Part shown: positions 7,659 through 16,390 of the stretch, piece after piece | Layout: every line of letters starts with the position of its first letter | How positions within the stretch are numbered: position 1 is the first letter of the stretch | Origin: Eggerthellaceae bacterium | GTDB taxonomy: Bacteria; Actinomycetota; Coriobacteriia; Coriobacteriales; Eggerthellaceae | Assembly (NCBI GenBank): GCA_017459925.1 | Contig: JAFUCC010000051.1 | Location: 1 to 37,883, forward strand | DNA length: 37,883 bases | Direction: 5' to 3' | Translations under genes and position numbers: made by a program | The notes under the pieces: model-generated | What the model was told of the DNA's origin: nothing | Databases searched by the model: none | What the model saw: only the letters and a program-made list of their open reading frames with translations

Positions 7659-9942
7659 ACCATATAGGCCGAAGGCAAGCGCAAGCACTCGCACGAGGTC
7701 TTCCGCATCTGCCGCTAAACCGAAGGCGCGCACGGCATCTAAAGATTCGCGCGCGTCGGCGGTGTCTAACCGCGCATCGGCGACGGCAAAGCGAACGACT
7801 ACGCAAAAGACCGCAAAGACGGCGAAGCGCACACGCTCGCAGCAGAGCAACGCGAGCAGGAGAAGCGCTGAAAGGATATCCAGTCAGTACGGAACCGGCA
7901 AAAGCCCGTCCCGTAAAGCTGTATCTACAGCTGGCAATGCCGCCGGTCAGGCTGTCGCAACTACGCTCGGCAATGGCGTTCGTGCCGTGCTTTCCAACAG
8001 GGTGGCGACCATCGTCGCAATTGTCCTCATCGTGCTCGTGGTGGGCGGCATAGTCGATTCCGTCGCGAATATGGGCAAAGCCTATGGAAACGTCTCGGTA
8101 AACGGGGTAGATGTCGGCGGCATGACGTCAGAGGAGATCGACTCCACGCTCAGAAGCGCGCTCGGCCCCGAGGTTTCGCATGCCCAGGTGAAGGTGTATG
8201 CAAGCGAAGATGCGCAGCGTATCGGCGGCGGCGACATGACCGACGAGGAAAGGCTTGCGCAAATCGAGCGCATCGCGCAAGCAGAGCAGATATCGGTCGA
8301 GCAGGCTACTGCGGCAGTGCAGTCTTGGACGACTGACGCCCTGACGCTCAAGGCGAACGTCCCGTACGAGCAGCTTGTCGAAGACGCCATGGCCGTAGGC
8401 CGTGAAGACGGCGGCATCATATCGCGCCTGGGGCTGTTTTTCATGCGCCATGATGTTCCCGTGAACCTCGAGTACGATGAAGGCTCCGTCGAGGCGCTCG
8501 CGTCAGAGATCGATCGAACGATCGGCGATGCGCGCATCGATGCCACCGTTGCAATCGAAGAAGGCGTTGCACATCCGGTCGAAGGTCATGATGGACAGAT
8601 GGTCGACCGTGATTGGCTTAAGCAGAAGATCTCCGAGGCTATGGTCTCCGGCAGTGAAACGCCCTCGTTCGTCGCTCAGGTGACGGCGGCGCCATCCCGC
8701 ATCACGTTCGAGCAAGCGCAGGTTGCAAGCGATGGCGTGAACAAAGCACTGCAGAATGGCGCGGTATTTTCGTACAAGGGCACCGATTGGGAAGCGTACG
8801 ATTACGATATCGGCAATTGGACGCGCGTTGAAACGGTGAAAGCCGATAACGGCGGCTTCGAGCTCAGCGTTCACATCGACGACAACGCAGCCATCCCCGC
8901 CGTCGTCAAAGGCGCGGGCGCTGCCGTGAAATCCGACAACGTGACGGTCAAGTTCGCCAAGGCCGATGACGGGAACATCGTGGTAAGGACGTTCGGACCT
9001 GGGAACATTCCCGAAGTAACGCCCGCAATCGACCAGCTCGACGAGGCCCTGTACGGAGAAGGTGGAGTCGCCTGGAGCGCGAGCTTGAGCGACCAGCCGG
9101 TCCGCATCGAGATAACCGAATCGGACGCTCCTGCAGCGCTTACGCTCGATCAGGCCATCGACCTCGGTATCGTGACTGTCATCGGCGAGTACACGACCGA
9201 GTTTTCCAATTATGAGGGAACCGAGAACCGTAATCACAACATTAAGCTCGTTGCCGATATTCTCGACAACGGCATCGTCGAGGCGAACGGTGGGCAGTGG
9301 CGTTTCAACGACCGTTCGGGCGACACGAACGAAGAAGCCGGATTCTGGGCCGCCGGCTCGATCATCGAGGGTGAATACGTCGATTCCATAGGTGGCGGCA
9401 TCTGCCAGGTGGCCACCACGATCTTCAACGCTGCATACGAGGCGGGGTTGCCTATCGACATGCGCTTCCCGCATCAGCTTTACATCGCAAGCTACCCGCC
9501 CGGGCGTGATGCGTCGGTCAGCTATCCCGACCTCGACCTTTGGTGGACAAACGATCTTGCCAGCGATGTGCTGCTCGACCTTTCGTACACCGACACGTCG
9601 GTCACGGCGCGTATATACAGCGTGTACACCGGCTATACCGTCGAATCTACGACGAGTGAATGGCAGGTGGGCGCATTGTACGGTGTGAAGTTCGAAGAGG
9701 ACCCGGATCTTGCGAACGGCGAATCGTACGTCAAGACGACCGGCGAAGACGGAAGCAGCATCACGGTCACGCGCATCGTGCGGAACGAAGCTGGCGAGGT
9801 CATCTCCGATCAGGATTTCGAATCGTCGTACGACCCGAAGGACGAAGTCGTCGTAATCGGGCCAGGCACGGATACCAAGGGCTTCGAGCGCACCGACACC
9901 TCGAGCGCGGTGTCATACCGCTCCAATGAGTATTGGGGCTAA
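7642..9942 (+). CDS. VanW-family cell-wall protein with peptidoglycan-binding-like repeats
   Basis: The 766-residue protein begins with about 120 residues rich in Ala, Ser, Lys and Arg (cytoplasmic). One membrane helix follows at 121-140, and the large remainder lies outside the cell. The external part starts with a PG_binding_4-like domain (VNGVDVGGMTSEEI at about 153-166) and has a second similar region before about residue 460. A VanW domain spans roughly 515-650, with GGGICQVATTIFNAAYEAGL as its best-conserved stretch. VanW was first seen in vancomycin-resistance clusters, but its biochemical function is not known, and no other van genes are present. The ATG at 7642 has no clear ribosome site, so translation may be coupled to pgsA, which it overlaps. 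Confidence 0.85.
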   Translation: MASNDKPYRPKASASTRTRSSASAAKPKARTASKDSRASAVSNRASATAKRTTTQKTAKTAKRTRSQQSNASRRSAERISSQYGTGKSPSRKAVSTAGNAAGQAVATTLGNGVRAVLSNRVATIVAIVLIVLVVGGIVDSVANMGKAYGNVSVNGVDVGGMTSEEIDSTLRSALGPEVSHAQVKVYASEDAQRIGGGDMTDEERLAQIERIAQAEQISVEQATAAVQSWTTDALTLKANVPYEQLVEDAMAVGREDGGIISRLGLFFMRHDVPVNLEYDEGSVEALASEIDRTIGDARIDATVAIEEGVAHPVEGHDGQMVDRDWLKQKISEAMVSGSETPSFVAQVTAAPSRITFEQAQVASDGVNKALQNGAVFSYKGTDWEAYDYDIGNWTRVETVKADNGGFELSVHIDDNAAIPAVVKGAGAAVKSDNVTVKFAKADDGNIVVRTFGPGNIPEVTPAIDQLDEALYGEGGVAWSASLSDQPVRIEITESDAPAALTLDQAIDLGIVTVIGEYTTEFSNYEGTENRNHNIKLVADILDNGIVEANGGQWRFNDRSGDTNEEAGFWAAGSIIEGEYVDSIGGGICQVATTIFNAAYEAGLPIDMRFPHQLYIASYPPGRDASVSYPDLDLWWTNDLASDVLLDLSYTDTSVTARIYSVYTGYTVESTTSEWQVGALYGVKFEEDPDLANGESYVKTTGEDGSSITVTRIVRNEAGEVISDQDFESSYDPKDEVVVIGPGTDTKGFERTDTSSAVSYRSNEYWG

Positions 9943-9946
9943 GTAG

Positions 9947-11326
9947 ATGCACGCTCGCGCAATTGCCAGGACGCTTATCGCAAGCTTGCTATTCGCCTTG
10001 CTTGCCTTTCCGCCTTTTGCGTTTGCGGAAGTCAGGAAAGCCGATGTCATTGCGGGGGCAACCGTCGAAGAGCGCGGGCTCACGGTCGCCGATTGCCCAT
10101 CGATCGACGCCTCGTATGCAGCGCTTGTCGACGCCGACGGCACCGTGTTCTTCGCGCGTGAAGCCGACCAGCCTTCCCAAATCGCCTCGATCACCAAGGT
10201 CATGACCGCGATCGTCGCCCTCGACAACGCCCCCGACGGCTTGTTCATCGCCGTGAGCGAGGCTGCTGCCGAAGTGGGCGAATCGAGCGCGAACCTGCAG
10301 CAAGGCGACGTCATGGACCTCGATACGGCTTTGAAGGCGCTGCTCGTGCCGTCGGGAAACGACGCTGCCGTGGCAATCGCGGAAGCCGTGGGTGCGTCGA
10401 TGATTGCAAGCGACCCGTCGCTCGGAAACGACCCTGTGGGCGCGTTCGTGCATGCCATGAACGAAAAGGCCGAGCAAATCGGATGCACGAACACGGTTTA
10501 CGAGAACCCGCATGGCCTCGATGACGGCATTTACGAGGGCAACCTGCATTCGACAGCGTATGACCAGGCCAAGGTCGCGCAATGCGCCATGGGCTATCAG
10601 AAGATCCGCGATATCGTTTCCGGCGGTTCCACGACCATCACCGTCGACCGCGGGGGCGCGAAGGCTGAAGTCGAGTTGGAGACGACCGACGAGCTGCTTG
10701 AAATGTACGAATACACGATTGGCGTGAAAACGGGCGTTACCGACCTTGCCGGGCCCTCGTTCATGGGGGCGGCTAACAAAGACGGACGCGAGCTTTACAG
10801 CGTCGTGCTGGGATCGAGCGATGAGTACCAGCGGTTTGCCGATACGAAAGAGCTGTTCGTTTGGGCGTACGACCATTGCATTGAACTCAGCCTTGCGAAT
10901 TCCGACGAGTGGGCGACCATGCGCTCAGACGGTCAAAGCAGGGAAGTGCCAGTCGTTGCCGCAGCGGCTCATGGCGATTGGATCGACCGGACCGTGCCAG
11001 CGACGCTGGAAGACCCCGATGCGATCATTCAGGTGTTCGATTTCGAAGGAAATGTCAGCCAGGCGGTCACCTTCGACGAGATTCACGGCACCGTGCATGC
11101 GGGCGACAAAGTCGGGTCCATCGTTTACAAGCAGAAGAACCAGGTTATCGCAGAACAGAACCTCGTGGCATGCGAGACGGTCGAAGCACCGAATATAATT
11201 GACACGCTTGCGATTGGCTGGAGCAGGTTCATCGGCCTGTTTACCGGCGCGCCTGCCGTTGCCGAATCGCAGGTGTACAACGTCATGCCTATAATAAACT
11301 CGAACTCGACGAACATCGCCCAGTAG
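9947..11326 (+). CDS. D-alanyl-D-alanine carboxypeptidase (PBP5/DacF type)
   Basis: This secreted penicillin-binding protein trims the terminal D-Ala from peptidoglycan pentapeptides. A signal peptide occupies about residues 1-27 and ends AFA. The three active-site motifs of the S11 family are all present: SITK with S81 and K84, SGN at 136-138, and KTG at 261-263. A PBP5-like C-terminal beta domain follows (about 325-400), and the chain ends with a possible amphipathic anchor. The 459-residue length is normal. It starts 4 bp after the VanW-like gene, so the two are probably co-transcribed wall genes. Confidence 0.93.
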   Translation: MHARAIARTLIASLLFALLAFPPFAFAEVRKADVIAGATVEERGLTVADCPSIDASYAALVDADGTVFFAREADQPSQIASITKVMTAIVALDNAPDGLFIAVSEAAAEVGESSANLQQGDVMDLDTALKALLVPSGNDAAVAIAEAVGASMIASDPSLGNDPVGAFVHAMNEKAEQIGCTNTVYENPHGLDDGIYEGNLHSTAYDQAKVAQCAMGYQKIRDIVSGGSTTITVDRGGAKAEVELETTDELLEMYEYTIGVKTGVTDLAGPSFMGAANKDGRELYSVVLGSSDEYQRFADTKELFVWAYDHCIELSLANSDEWATMRSDGQSREVPVVAAAAHGDWIDRTVPATLEDPDAIIQVFDFEGNVSQAVTFDEIHGTVHAGDKVGSIVYKQKNQVIAEQNLVACETVEAPNIIDTLAIGWSRFIGLFTGAPAVAESQVYNVMPIINSNSTNIAQ

Positions 11327-11357
11327 GCGCACTCGAAAACGATGGGAAGGGGCCGCA

Positions 11358-11807
11358 ATGGCTGCTACATGCCCAATTTGCAACGGAAACCTCGAAGAGG
11401 GCGTCCGCACATGCCCAACGTGCGGATATCACGTGCTCGATTCAACGCAGAGCTTCAAGCCCGTGAAAGTAGATGGAGCTGAAGTCGAATCGGATGTGCC
11501 AGATGGTTCCGACAAGCATTTCGACTTGAAGGTCGTGCGTGGTCCGCAGACGGGGGTTGACATAACGTTGCGCGAGGGAATCATGAGCTTGGGACGCGAC
11601 CCGCGTTGCGACATCTTCCTTAACGACATGACCGTTTCGCGTAATCATGCCGAGATCGAGGTAGGGCGCGATAGTTGCATCTTGCGCGACAACAGCTCGT
11701 TCAATGGCGTATGGGTGAACGACCGCGCTGTCGAGACGTGCCTTCTGAAGTCAGGTGACCTTATTCAAATTGGCGCGTTTTGCCTTCTGTACCGCGCCCG
11801 TTCATAA
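11358..11807 (+). CDS. Zinc-ribbon and FHA domain protein
   Basis: The 149-residue protein has a rubredoxin-like zinc ribbon (CPIC near residue 5, CPTC near residue 19), a linker, and a forkhead-associated domain from about residue 55 to the end. The FHA core residues are visible in GRDPRCDI, TVSRNHAEI and NSSFNGVWVN. FHA domains bind phosphothreonine peptides, so it is a likely reader of Ser/Thr-kinase signalling connected to the envelope genes upstream. No kinase is in the window. GGAAGGGG precedes the ATG. Confidence 0.88.
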   Translation: MAATCPICNGNLEEGVRTCPTCGYHVLDSTQSFKPVKVDGAEVESDVPDGSDKHFDLKVVRGPQTGVDITLREGIMSLGRDPRCDIFLNDMTVSRNHAEIEVGRDSCILRDNSSFNGVWVNDRAVETCLLKSGDLIQIGAFCLLYRARS

Positions 11808-11832
11808 CGAGGCTTTCTGAGAGGGGAGAGCT

Positions 11833-13593
11833 ATGGAACTGCTTTCGGGAAACGAGGCTATCGCACGTGGCGCATGGGAGGCTGGCGCGACCATTGGCGT
11901 CGCGTATCCCGGCACTCCATCGACCGAGACGATGGAATCGTTCGCAACATACGATGGCGTGTATGCAGAATGGTGCACGAACGAGAAAGTAGCCGTCGAG
12001 GTCGGCATGGGCGCATCAGCAGCAGGCGCCCGCGTCCTCGCGACGATGAAGCATGTTGGCGTGAACGTTGCCGCCGATCCGCTCCTAACTGCTGCGTATA
12101 CGGGCGTGAACGGCGGATTCGTCATTTTGGCCGCTGACGACCCGGGCATGTACTCGTCCCAAAACGAGCAGGATTCCCATTTCTACGCATTAGCCGCTCA
12201 CATTCCGTCGCTCGACCCGTCCGATTCAGCTGAGGCGCTCGAATTCGCGCGCCAAGCCTTTGAGGTGTCCGAACGCTTCGACGTGCCGGTCATGATCCGC
12301 TCCACGGTGCGCGTTTCGCACACGAAAACGCCTGTCGAGGTGGGGGAGCGCAAGAACGTCGAACTCAAGCCCTATGAGAAGGACCCTTCGAAATGGGTCA
12401 TGATGCCCGCTTACGCCAAACCGCGCCGCAAGGTTCAGCTGGTGCGTGACGAGCAGCTTCGTGCTTGGACTGAAACATGCTCGCTGAACAGGGTTGAAAA
12501 GAAGGGGAGCGACATCGGCGTCATTTGCGCGGGAGCGGCTTACCAACATGTCGTCGAGGCGCTGCCTGAGGCGTCGGTGCTGAAACTCGGCGTCACGTGG
12601 CCTCTTCCCAAGGCGCTCGTCGAGGAATTCGCCGCATCGGTTGAGAAGCTCTACGTAGTCGAAGAGGGGTCGGAATACCTGACTGGCCAGGTAAAGTCTC
12701 TTGGCGTTGCGGTCTCGGAATTCCCAAGTGGGCTTCCGAAAGACGGCGAGCTGAGCCCAGGGCTCGTCAAACGCGCATTCGGCTTCGAAGTCCCCGAGCA
12801 TGCGGAAACGCCCGACGATGTTCCGGGCCGTCCACCTGCTTTGTGCGCCGGATGCCCGCATCGCTTGGTATTCAAAGAGCTGTCTCGTATCAAAGCCATC
12901 GTCACGGGCGATATCGGCTGCTATACGCTCGGCGCACTGCCGCCGCTTGCCTCTATGGACACCTGCCTTGACATGGGAGCGTCCGTTTCGATGTCGCATG
13001 GCTTCGAGCTTGCGCTATCCGGAACCGAGCATCGACCGGTCGTTGCGGTCATCGGCGACTCGACGTTCGGGCATTCGGGGTTATCGTCGCTCATCACCAC
13101 AGTGTACAACCGCGGCGCCGGCACGGTATGCATCCTCGACAACCGCACGACGGCCATGACTGGCCGTCAGGGCAACCCCTTCAACGGCGTGACGTTGCAA
13201 AAACGCGAAAGCCGAGAGCTCGACCTCGTCGGCGTTTTGGAGGCGCTCGGCATCGATAACGTGTCGCTCGTCAACCCGCATGACATGAAAGAAGTGCGCA
13301 ATGCGCTTAAAGTGGCCACGAAAGACCAGGCTGACGAGTTGTCGGTCATCGTGTTCAAAGCGCCGTGCGTTCTGCTGCATCGCGAGCGCAAGCCGTACTA
13401 TTTCGTGAATGGCGACTGCAGGGCATGCGGCGTTTGCGCATCGCTCGGGTGCCCGGCCATCTCGAGGGAACCAGAGACGAACCTTGCGTCTATCGACCCA
13501 AGTCAATGCATAGGATGCGGCCAATGCGCCCAGTACTGCGGATTTGCGGCAATCGAGCAAATGCCCGCGTCGTCGATGGGAGGTGCGCGATGA
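11833..13593 (+). CDS. iorA: Indolepyruvate:ferredoxin oxidoreductase, alpha subunit
   Basis: The 586-residue thiamine-diphosphate enzyme oxidatively decarboxylates aryl pyruvates from Trp, Phe and Tyr to aryl-acetyl-CoA while reducing ferredoxin. The N-terminal pyrimidine-binding half has GVAYPGTPSTE near residue 22. The C-terminal half holds the diphosphate-binding region from GDIGCYTLG to VIGDSTFGHSG. The last 60 residues carry two [4Fe-4S] sets: C529, C532, C535, C540 and C559, C562, C565, C569. A strong site (GAGGGGAG) precedes the ATG. The stop overlaps the iorB start in ATGA. The reduced ferredoxin it makes is a plausible substrate for the Ech hydrogenase encoded upstream. Confidence 0.95.
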   Translation: MELLSGNEAIARGAWEAGATIGVAYPGTPSTETMESFATYDGVYAEWCTNEKVAVEVGMGASAAGARVLATMKHVGVNVAADPLLTAAYTGVNGGFVILAADDPGMYSSQNEQDSHFYALAAHIPSLDPSDSAEALEFARQAFEVSERFDVPVMIRSTVRVSHTKTPVEVGERKNVELKPYEKDPSKWVMMPAYAKPRRKVQLVRDEQLRAWTETCSLNRVEKKGSDIGVICAGAAYQHVVEALPEASVLKLGVTWPLPKALVEEFAASVEKLYVVEEGSEYLTGQVKSLGVAVSEFPSGLPKDGELSPGLVKRAFGFEVPEHAETPDDVPGRPPALCAGCPHRLVFKELSRIKAIVTGDIGCYTLGALPPLASMDTCLDMGASVSMSHGFELALSGTEHRPVVAVIGDSTFGHSGLSSLITTVYNRGAGTVCILDNRTTAMTGRQGNPFNGVTLQKRESRELDLVGVLEALGIDNVSLVNPHDMKEVRNALKVATKDQADELSVIVFKAPCVLLHRERKPYYFVNGDCRACGVCASLGCPAISREPETNLASIDPSQCIGCGQCAQYCGFAAIEQMPASSMGGAR

Positions 13594-14171
13594 GCAACGC
13601 TACCACTGTTTTGCTGTGCGGCGTAGGCGGCCAAGGCACCATCCTGGCCGCAGATCTGCTTGCCCGGGCAGCGCTTGCCGCTGGCAACCAAGTCAAAGTA
13701 TCCGAGATTCACGGCATGGCGCAACGCGGGGGCGCCGTCACCACGGTCGTACGATTCGGCGAAGACGTTTCCACCATGGTTGCTGACATTGGCGAGACCG
13801 ATTGCATCGTGTCATTCGAAACGACCGAGGCATTGCGAAACATCTCCTTCCTGAAGCAAGGCGGGTACCTGCTGGTGGCCGATGAGACGATAAAACCGCT
13901 TCCCGTCGCATGTGGGCGAGCGAGCATGCCGCAAGATGCGAAAGGAAAATTGGACTCCTTCGGAGCGGTGCTCATTCCAGCGCATGACCTTGCAGTCGAA
14001 GCCGGGAACGCAAAGTGCGAGAACGTTGCCATACTCGGCGCTCTCGAATCGCGCCTCGGATTTGGAGCTGATTTATGGAAAGGCGTCATCGAAGGACGCG
14101 TGCCCCCGAAGACGGTGGAGGCAAACGTGAAGGCGTTCGAGCTCGGCCTTGAATTTGCCAACGGCCGATAA
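13590..14171 (+). CDS. iorB: Indolepyruvate:ferredoxin oxidoreductase, beta subunit
   Basis: The 193-residue gamma-type domain of 2-oxoacid:ferredoxin oxidoreductases pairs with IorA. It opens with the typical GVGGQGTILAADLLARAAL and continues with SEIHGMAQRGGAVTTVVRFG, both diagnostic of the family. Its start codon overlaps the iorA stop, indicating translational coupling and equal stoichiometry. Length is normal. Confidence 0.95.
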   Translation: MSNATTVLLCGVGGQGTILAADLLARAALAAGNQVKVSEIHGMAQRGGAVTTVVRFGEDVSTMVADIGETDCIVSFETTEALRNISFLKQGGYLLVADETIKPLPVACGRASMPQDAKGKLDSFGAVLIPAHDLAVEAGNAKCENVAILGALESRLGFGADLWKGVIEGRVPPKTVEANVKAFELGLEFANGR

Positions 14172-14175
14172 ACGG

Positions 14176-15141
14176 ATGCTGTCACACGGTAAACCATGCA
14201 ATAATCACGGCCAGCCGCCCAAACAGGTGGTTGGCCGTTTTGCGCCGAGCCCAACGGGGCGCATGCACGCTGGAAACATATTCGCCGCCCTCATGTCGTG
14301 GCTTATCGTGAAGGCTCAGGGCGGCCGTATCGTGCTGCGGATCGAGGATCTCGATGTCGAACGGTCCAAGTCTTCCTACATCGACCAGATTCAACGCGAT
14401 TTCGAAAACCTCGGCCTGACATGGGATGAAGGGCCGTATTTCCAGAACAATCGCAACGAGGCGTATCAAGCCGCGTTCGACTCGCTTGTAGACAGGGGGC
14501 TCGTATACCCTTGTTTCTGCACGCGGGCCGATTTGCATGCGGCCTCTGCGCCGCATAGGGGCGAGAAGCTCGTATATGCGGGAACGTGTCGCGATTTATC
14601 GCCAGAAGACGTGAGAACCCGCATGGCTGATCGCAAGCCGTCATACCGGCTCGTGGTGCCAAACGAGGTCTACAAGCTCACAGACCGCATTCAGGGCCCC
14701 TATGAGCAAAACCTTGCGATTGATTGCGGGGATTACGTCATACGGCGTTCGGACGGCCTGTTCGCTTATCAGCTGGCGGTTGTCGTCGACGATGGAGAGC
14801 AGGGCGTGAACTGCATCGTGCGGGGAATGGACTTGCTATGCTCGACGCCTCAGCAAATGTACATGCAAGACTTGCTCGGCTATGAGACCGCGCAATACGC
14901 GCATGTTCCGCTCGTGGTGGGGGAGAAAGATCGCCGCCTGTCAAAACGCGACTACGATGCAGCGCTCGACGAGCTGTTGGCGGCATATAAAACGCCTGAG
15001 GCCGTCATCGGCCATATTGCCGGCATTACGGGGCTCACTCCGACAACAGAGCCCGTTTCATGCGAAGAACTACTCGCGAGCTTCGATTTAGATGCGCTTC
15101 CGCGCCTTTTCCCAGATAACGTTCAGATTCAATGGTGGTAG
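14176..15141 (+). CDS. gluQ: Glutamyl-Q tRNA(Asp) synthetase
   Basis: This truncated relative of glutamyl-tRNA synthetase attaches glutamate to queuosine in tRNA-Asp rather than to tRNA-Glu. The class I signatures are present: FAPSPTGRMHAGN (HIGH-like) and RRLSKRD (KMSKS-like). The GluQ zinc site C-x-C ... Y-x3-C is clear in CFCTRADL and YAGTC. The chain lacks the C-terminal anticodon-binding domain of full GluRS, as expected. ATG 14176 is chosen over an upstream TTG (14149) that overlaps iorB. GTG 14227 would also leave the catalytic core intact. A terminator-like hairpin overlaps the first codons of the core. Confidence 0.9.
   Translation: MLSHGKPCNNHGQPPKQVVGRFAPSPTGRMHAGNIFAALMSWLIVKAQGGRIVLRIEDLDVERSKSSYIDQIQRDFENLGLTWDEGPYFQNNRNEAYQAAFDSLVDRGLVYPCFCTRADLHAASAPHRGEKLVYAGTCRDLSPEDVRTRMADRKPSYRLVVPNEVYKLTDRIQGPYEQNLAIDCGDYVIRRSDGLFAYQLAVVVDDGEQGVNCIVRGMDLLCSTPQQMYMQDLLGYETAQYAHVPLVVGEKDRRLSKRDYDAALDELLAAYKTPEAVIGHIAGITGLTPTTEPVSCEELLASFDLDALPRLFPDNVQIQWW
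14207..14241 (+). terminator. Terminator-like hairpin overlapping the start of gluQ
   Basis: A 13-bp RNA stem (14207-14219 with 14226-14238, two G-U pairs) with a 6-nt loop is followed by TTTT. It begins 36 bp after the iorB stop, yet its 3' arm encodes the conserved GRF of GluQ. It could end iorAB transcription or act as an attenuator that translating ribosomes melt. Confidence 0.5.
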
Positions 15142-15144
15142 CGT

Positions 15145-15275
15145 AGCAAGCTCCTTATTACCCAGTGAGGGTAGCCGCCTACAGCTGCTCGGCGGCAAAG
15201 CAGCAGGCCATCACTAGCGTTTTACGCCGCCTGCGCAAGCGGCGACTACCCTCACTGGGTAATAAGGATCTTGCT
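15145..15275. repeat. 30-bp inverted repeat with palindromic arms between gluQ and menA
   Basis: Arms 15145-15174 and 15246-15275 are reverse complements with one mismatch in 30 (22 bp perfect, 15153-15174 with 15246-15267), separated by 71 bp. Each arm contains a small palindrome of its own, TACCC-AGTGA-GGGTA. The spacer holds further short stems. It sits between two converging genes. The paired-palindrome layout resembles the repeat at 4-109, although the sequence differs. Confidence 0.88.
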
Positions 15276-15371
15276 TAAAGCGCTAATGTGATTGAAGATG
15301 CCTGCGCAAGCGGCGACAACCCTCCATGGGCAATTCAACACGTAATTAAAGCGTTAAAGAGATTGAAGATG
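15230..15371. repeat. Diverged 71-bp tandem duplication including the menA 3' end
   Basis: 15230-15300 and 15301-15371 align without gaps over 71 bp with about 55 identical bases. The second unit contains the true last codons and stop of menA (minus strand). The first unit holds a displaced copy that still reads A-S-S-I-T-L-A-L-stop where menA reads A-S-S-I-S-L-T-L-stop. Both units begin with CCTGCGCAAGCGGCGAC. Confidence 0.8.
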
Positions 15372-16290
15372 CCAGGATTGCTGCGGCGTAAAAGGCGCCG
15401 AGCGTGATGTTGACGCTGAGGATCTGCGGCATGGCTTGCAGGCGCCGATTGGGCGTGAAGGAGTTGGAGAAGAGAGCCTTCGCAAGCGGGTAGGCGGCTA
15501 GGATCATGAACGGCGCGATGATGAGTCCTGGGGTGTACCAAATTGAAACGTTCAGGACGATGTCCGCAATCCATACGATGAGCGCAATACGGTACCATGC
15601 AACGGCGTTCTGGCGCCCGAGCAGCACGGGGAGCGTCCTCCTACCTGAGGGGATATCGCGTTCGATGTCGCACGTGTTGTTCGTGAACATGATGAGCCCC
15701 ACGCCTATGATGGTCGGAATGCTTTTCACGAGCATGAGGAAATCGAGTGTGCCGGTAAGCACTTGGAATACCGCCAAGGGAATGAGCCCGCCCATGACCA
15801 CGCCGCTCACGAGCTCGCCGAGCGGCAGGTACGAAATGGGGGATTTTCCAGCTGAGTACAGCACGACGAACAAGGCGCCTACAAGCGCGATGATCAGCGG
15901 TGCGAACCCCGCCTTCATAATTGCGTATATCCCGAGCAGGAATGCGGCTACGAGGAACCCGATGGCCAATAGAAGCGCTGAGCGGGGATTGACGTCGTTG
16001 TATACGAGAACGGCGTCGCTCGGGTCGACGTTGTCCTCGGCGGAATCTGATCCCTTCACGAAGTCGTAGTAGTCGTTGAACGTGTTCACGGACGATTGCA
16101 TGAGCACGACGATGACGAGCAAGACCAGCGTCATTGAAACGGAAACCGCCCCCGCAACTGCGGCAGCGCTGGCCGCGATGAGCGTGGGCATGATTGCCGC
16201 AGGCCACGTATGCGGCGCTGCGAGGTTGAGGGCCATTCTGGCCGTAAGGCGACCCGTCGGCGCGTTTCGATTCGTGTTCATGCAACTCAT
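15346..16290 (-). CDS. menA: 1,4-dihydroxy-2-naphthoate polyprenyltransferase (UbiA family)
   Basis: The 314-residue integral membrane prenyltransferase probably makes demethylmenaquinone, the precursor of the quinone used by NrfHA. The first Asp-rich motif is N72-D73-Y-Y-D76, and the second reads NNTCDIERD near residue 208. About eight membrane helices are visible. MenA is preferred over other UbiA enzymes because of length and the overall respiratory setting, but motif data alone do not settle the acceptor. Starts at 16290 or 16281 are both possible (M-S-C-M), and neither has a strong ribosome site. The gene's 3' end is duplicated downstream. Confidence 0.82.
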   Translation of the reverse strand: MSCMNTNRNAPTGRLTARMALNLAAPHTWPAAIMPTLIAASAAAVAGAVSVSMTLVLLVIVVLMQSSVNTFNDYYDFVKGSDSAEDNVDPSDAVLVYNDVNPRSALLLAIGFLVAAFLLGIYAIMKAGFAPLIIALVGALFVVLYSAGKSPISYLPLGELVSGVVMGGLIPLAVFQVLTGTLDFLMLVKSIPTIIGVGLIMFTNNTCDIERDIPSGRRTLPVLLGRQNAVAWYRIALIVWIADIVLNVSIWYTPGLIIAPFMILAAYPLAKALFSNSFTPNRRLQAMPQILSVNITLGAFYAAAILASSISLTL

Positions 16291-16390
16291 GGTACACCCG
16301 CTTACGTCATAACCCCGTGCATTTGTTGCATAATACTTTCAAGCACCATGCAGCGCGCAGCTCACATGCTTAAGGCTAGGAGGGGTGGCC

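Noticed and set aside
7642..9942. Vancomycin-resistance gene cluster
   Set aside because: Only a VanW-like domain is present. There is no ligase, dehydrogenase, dipeptidase or two-component pair nearby, and VanW proteins are common in non-resistant bacteria.
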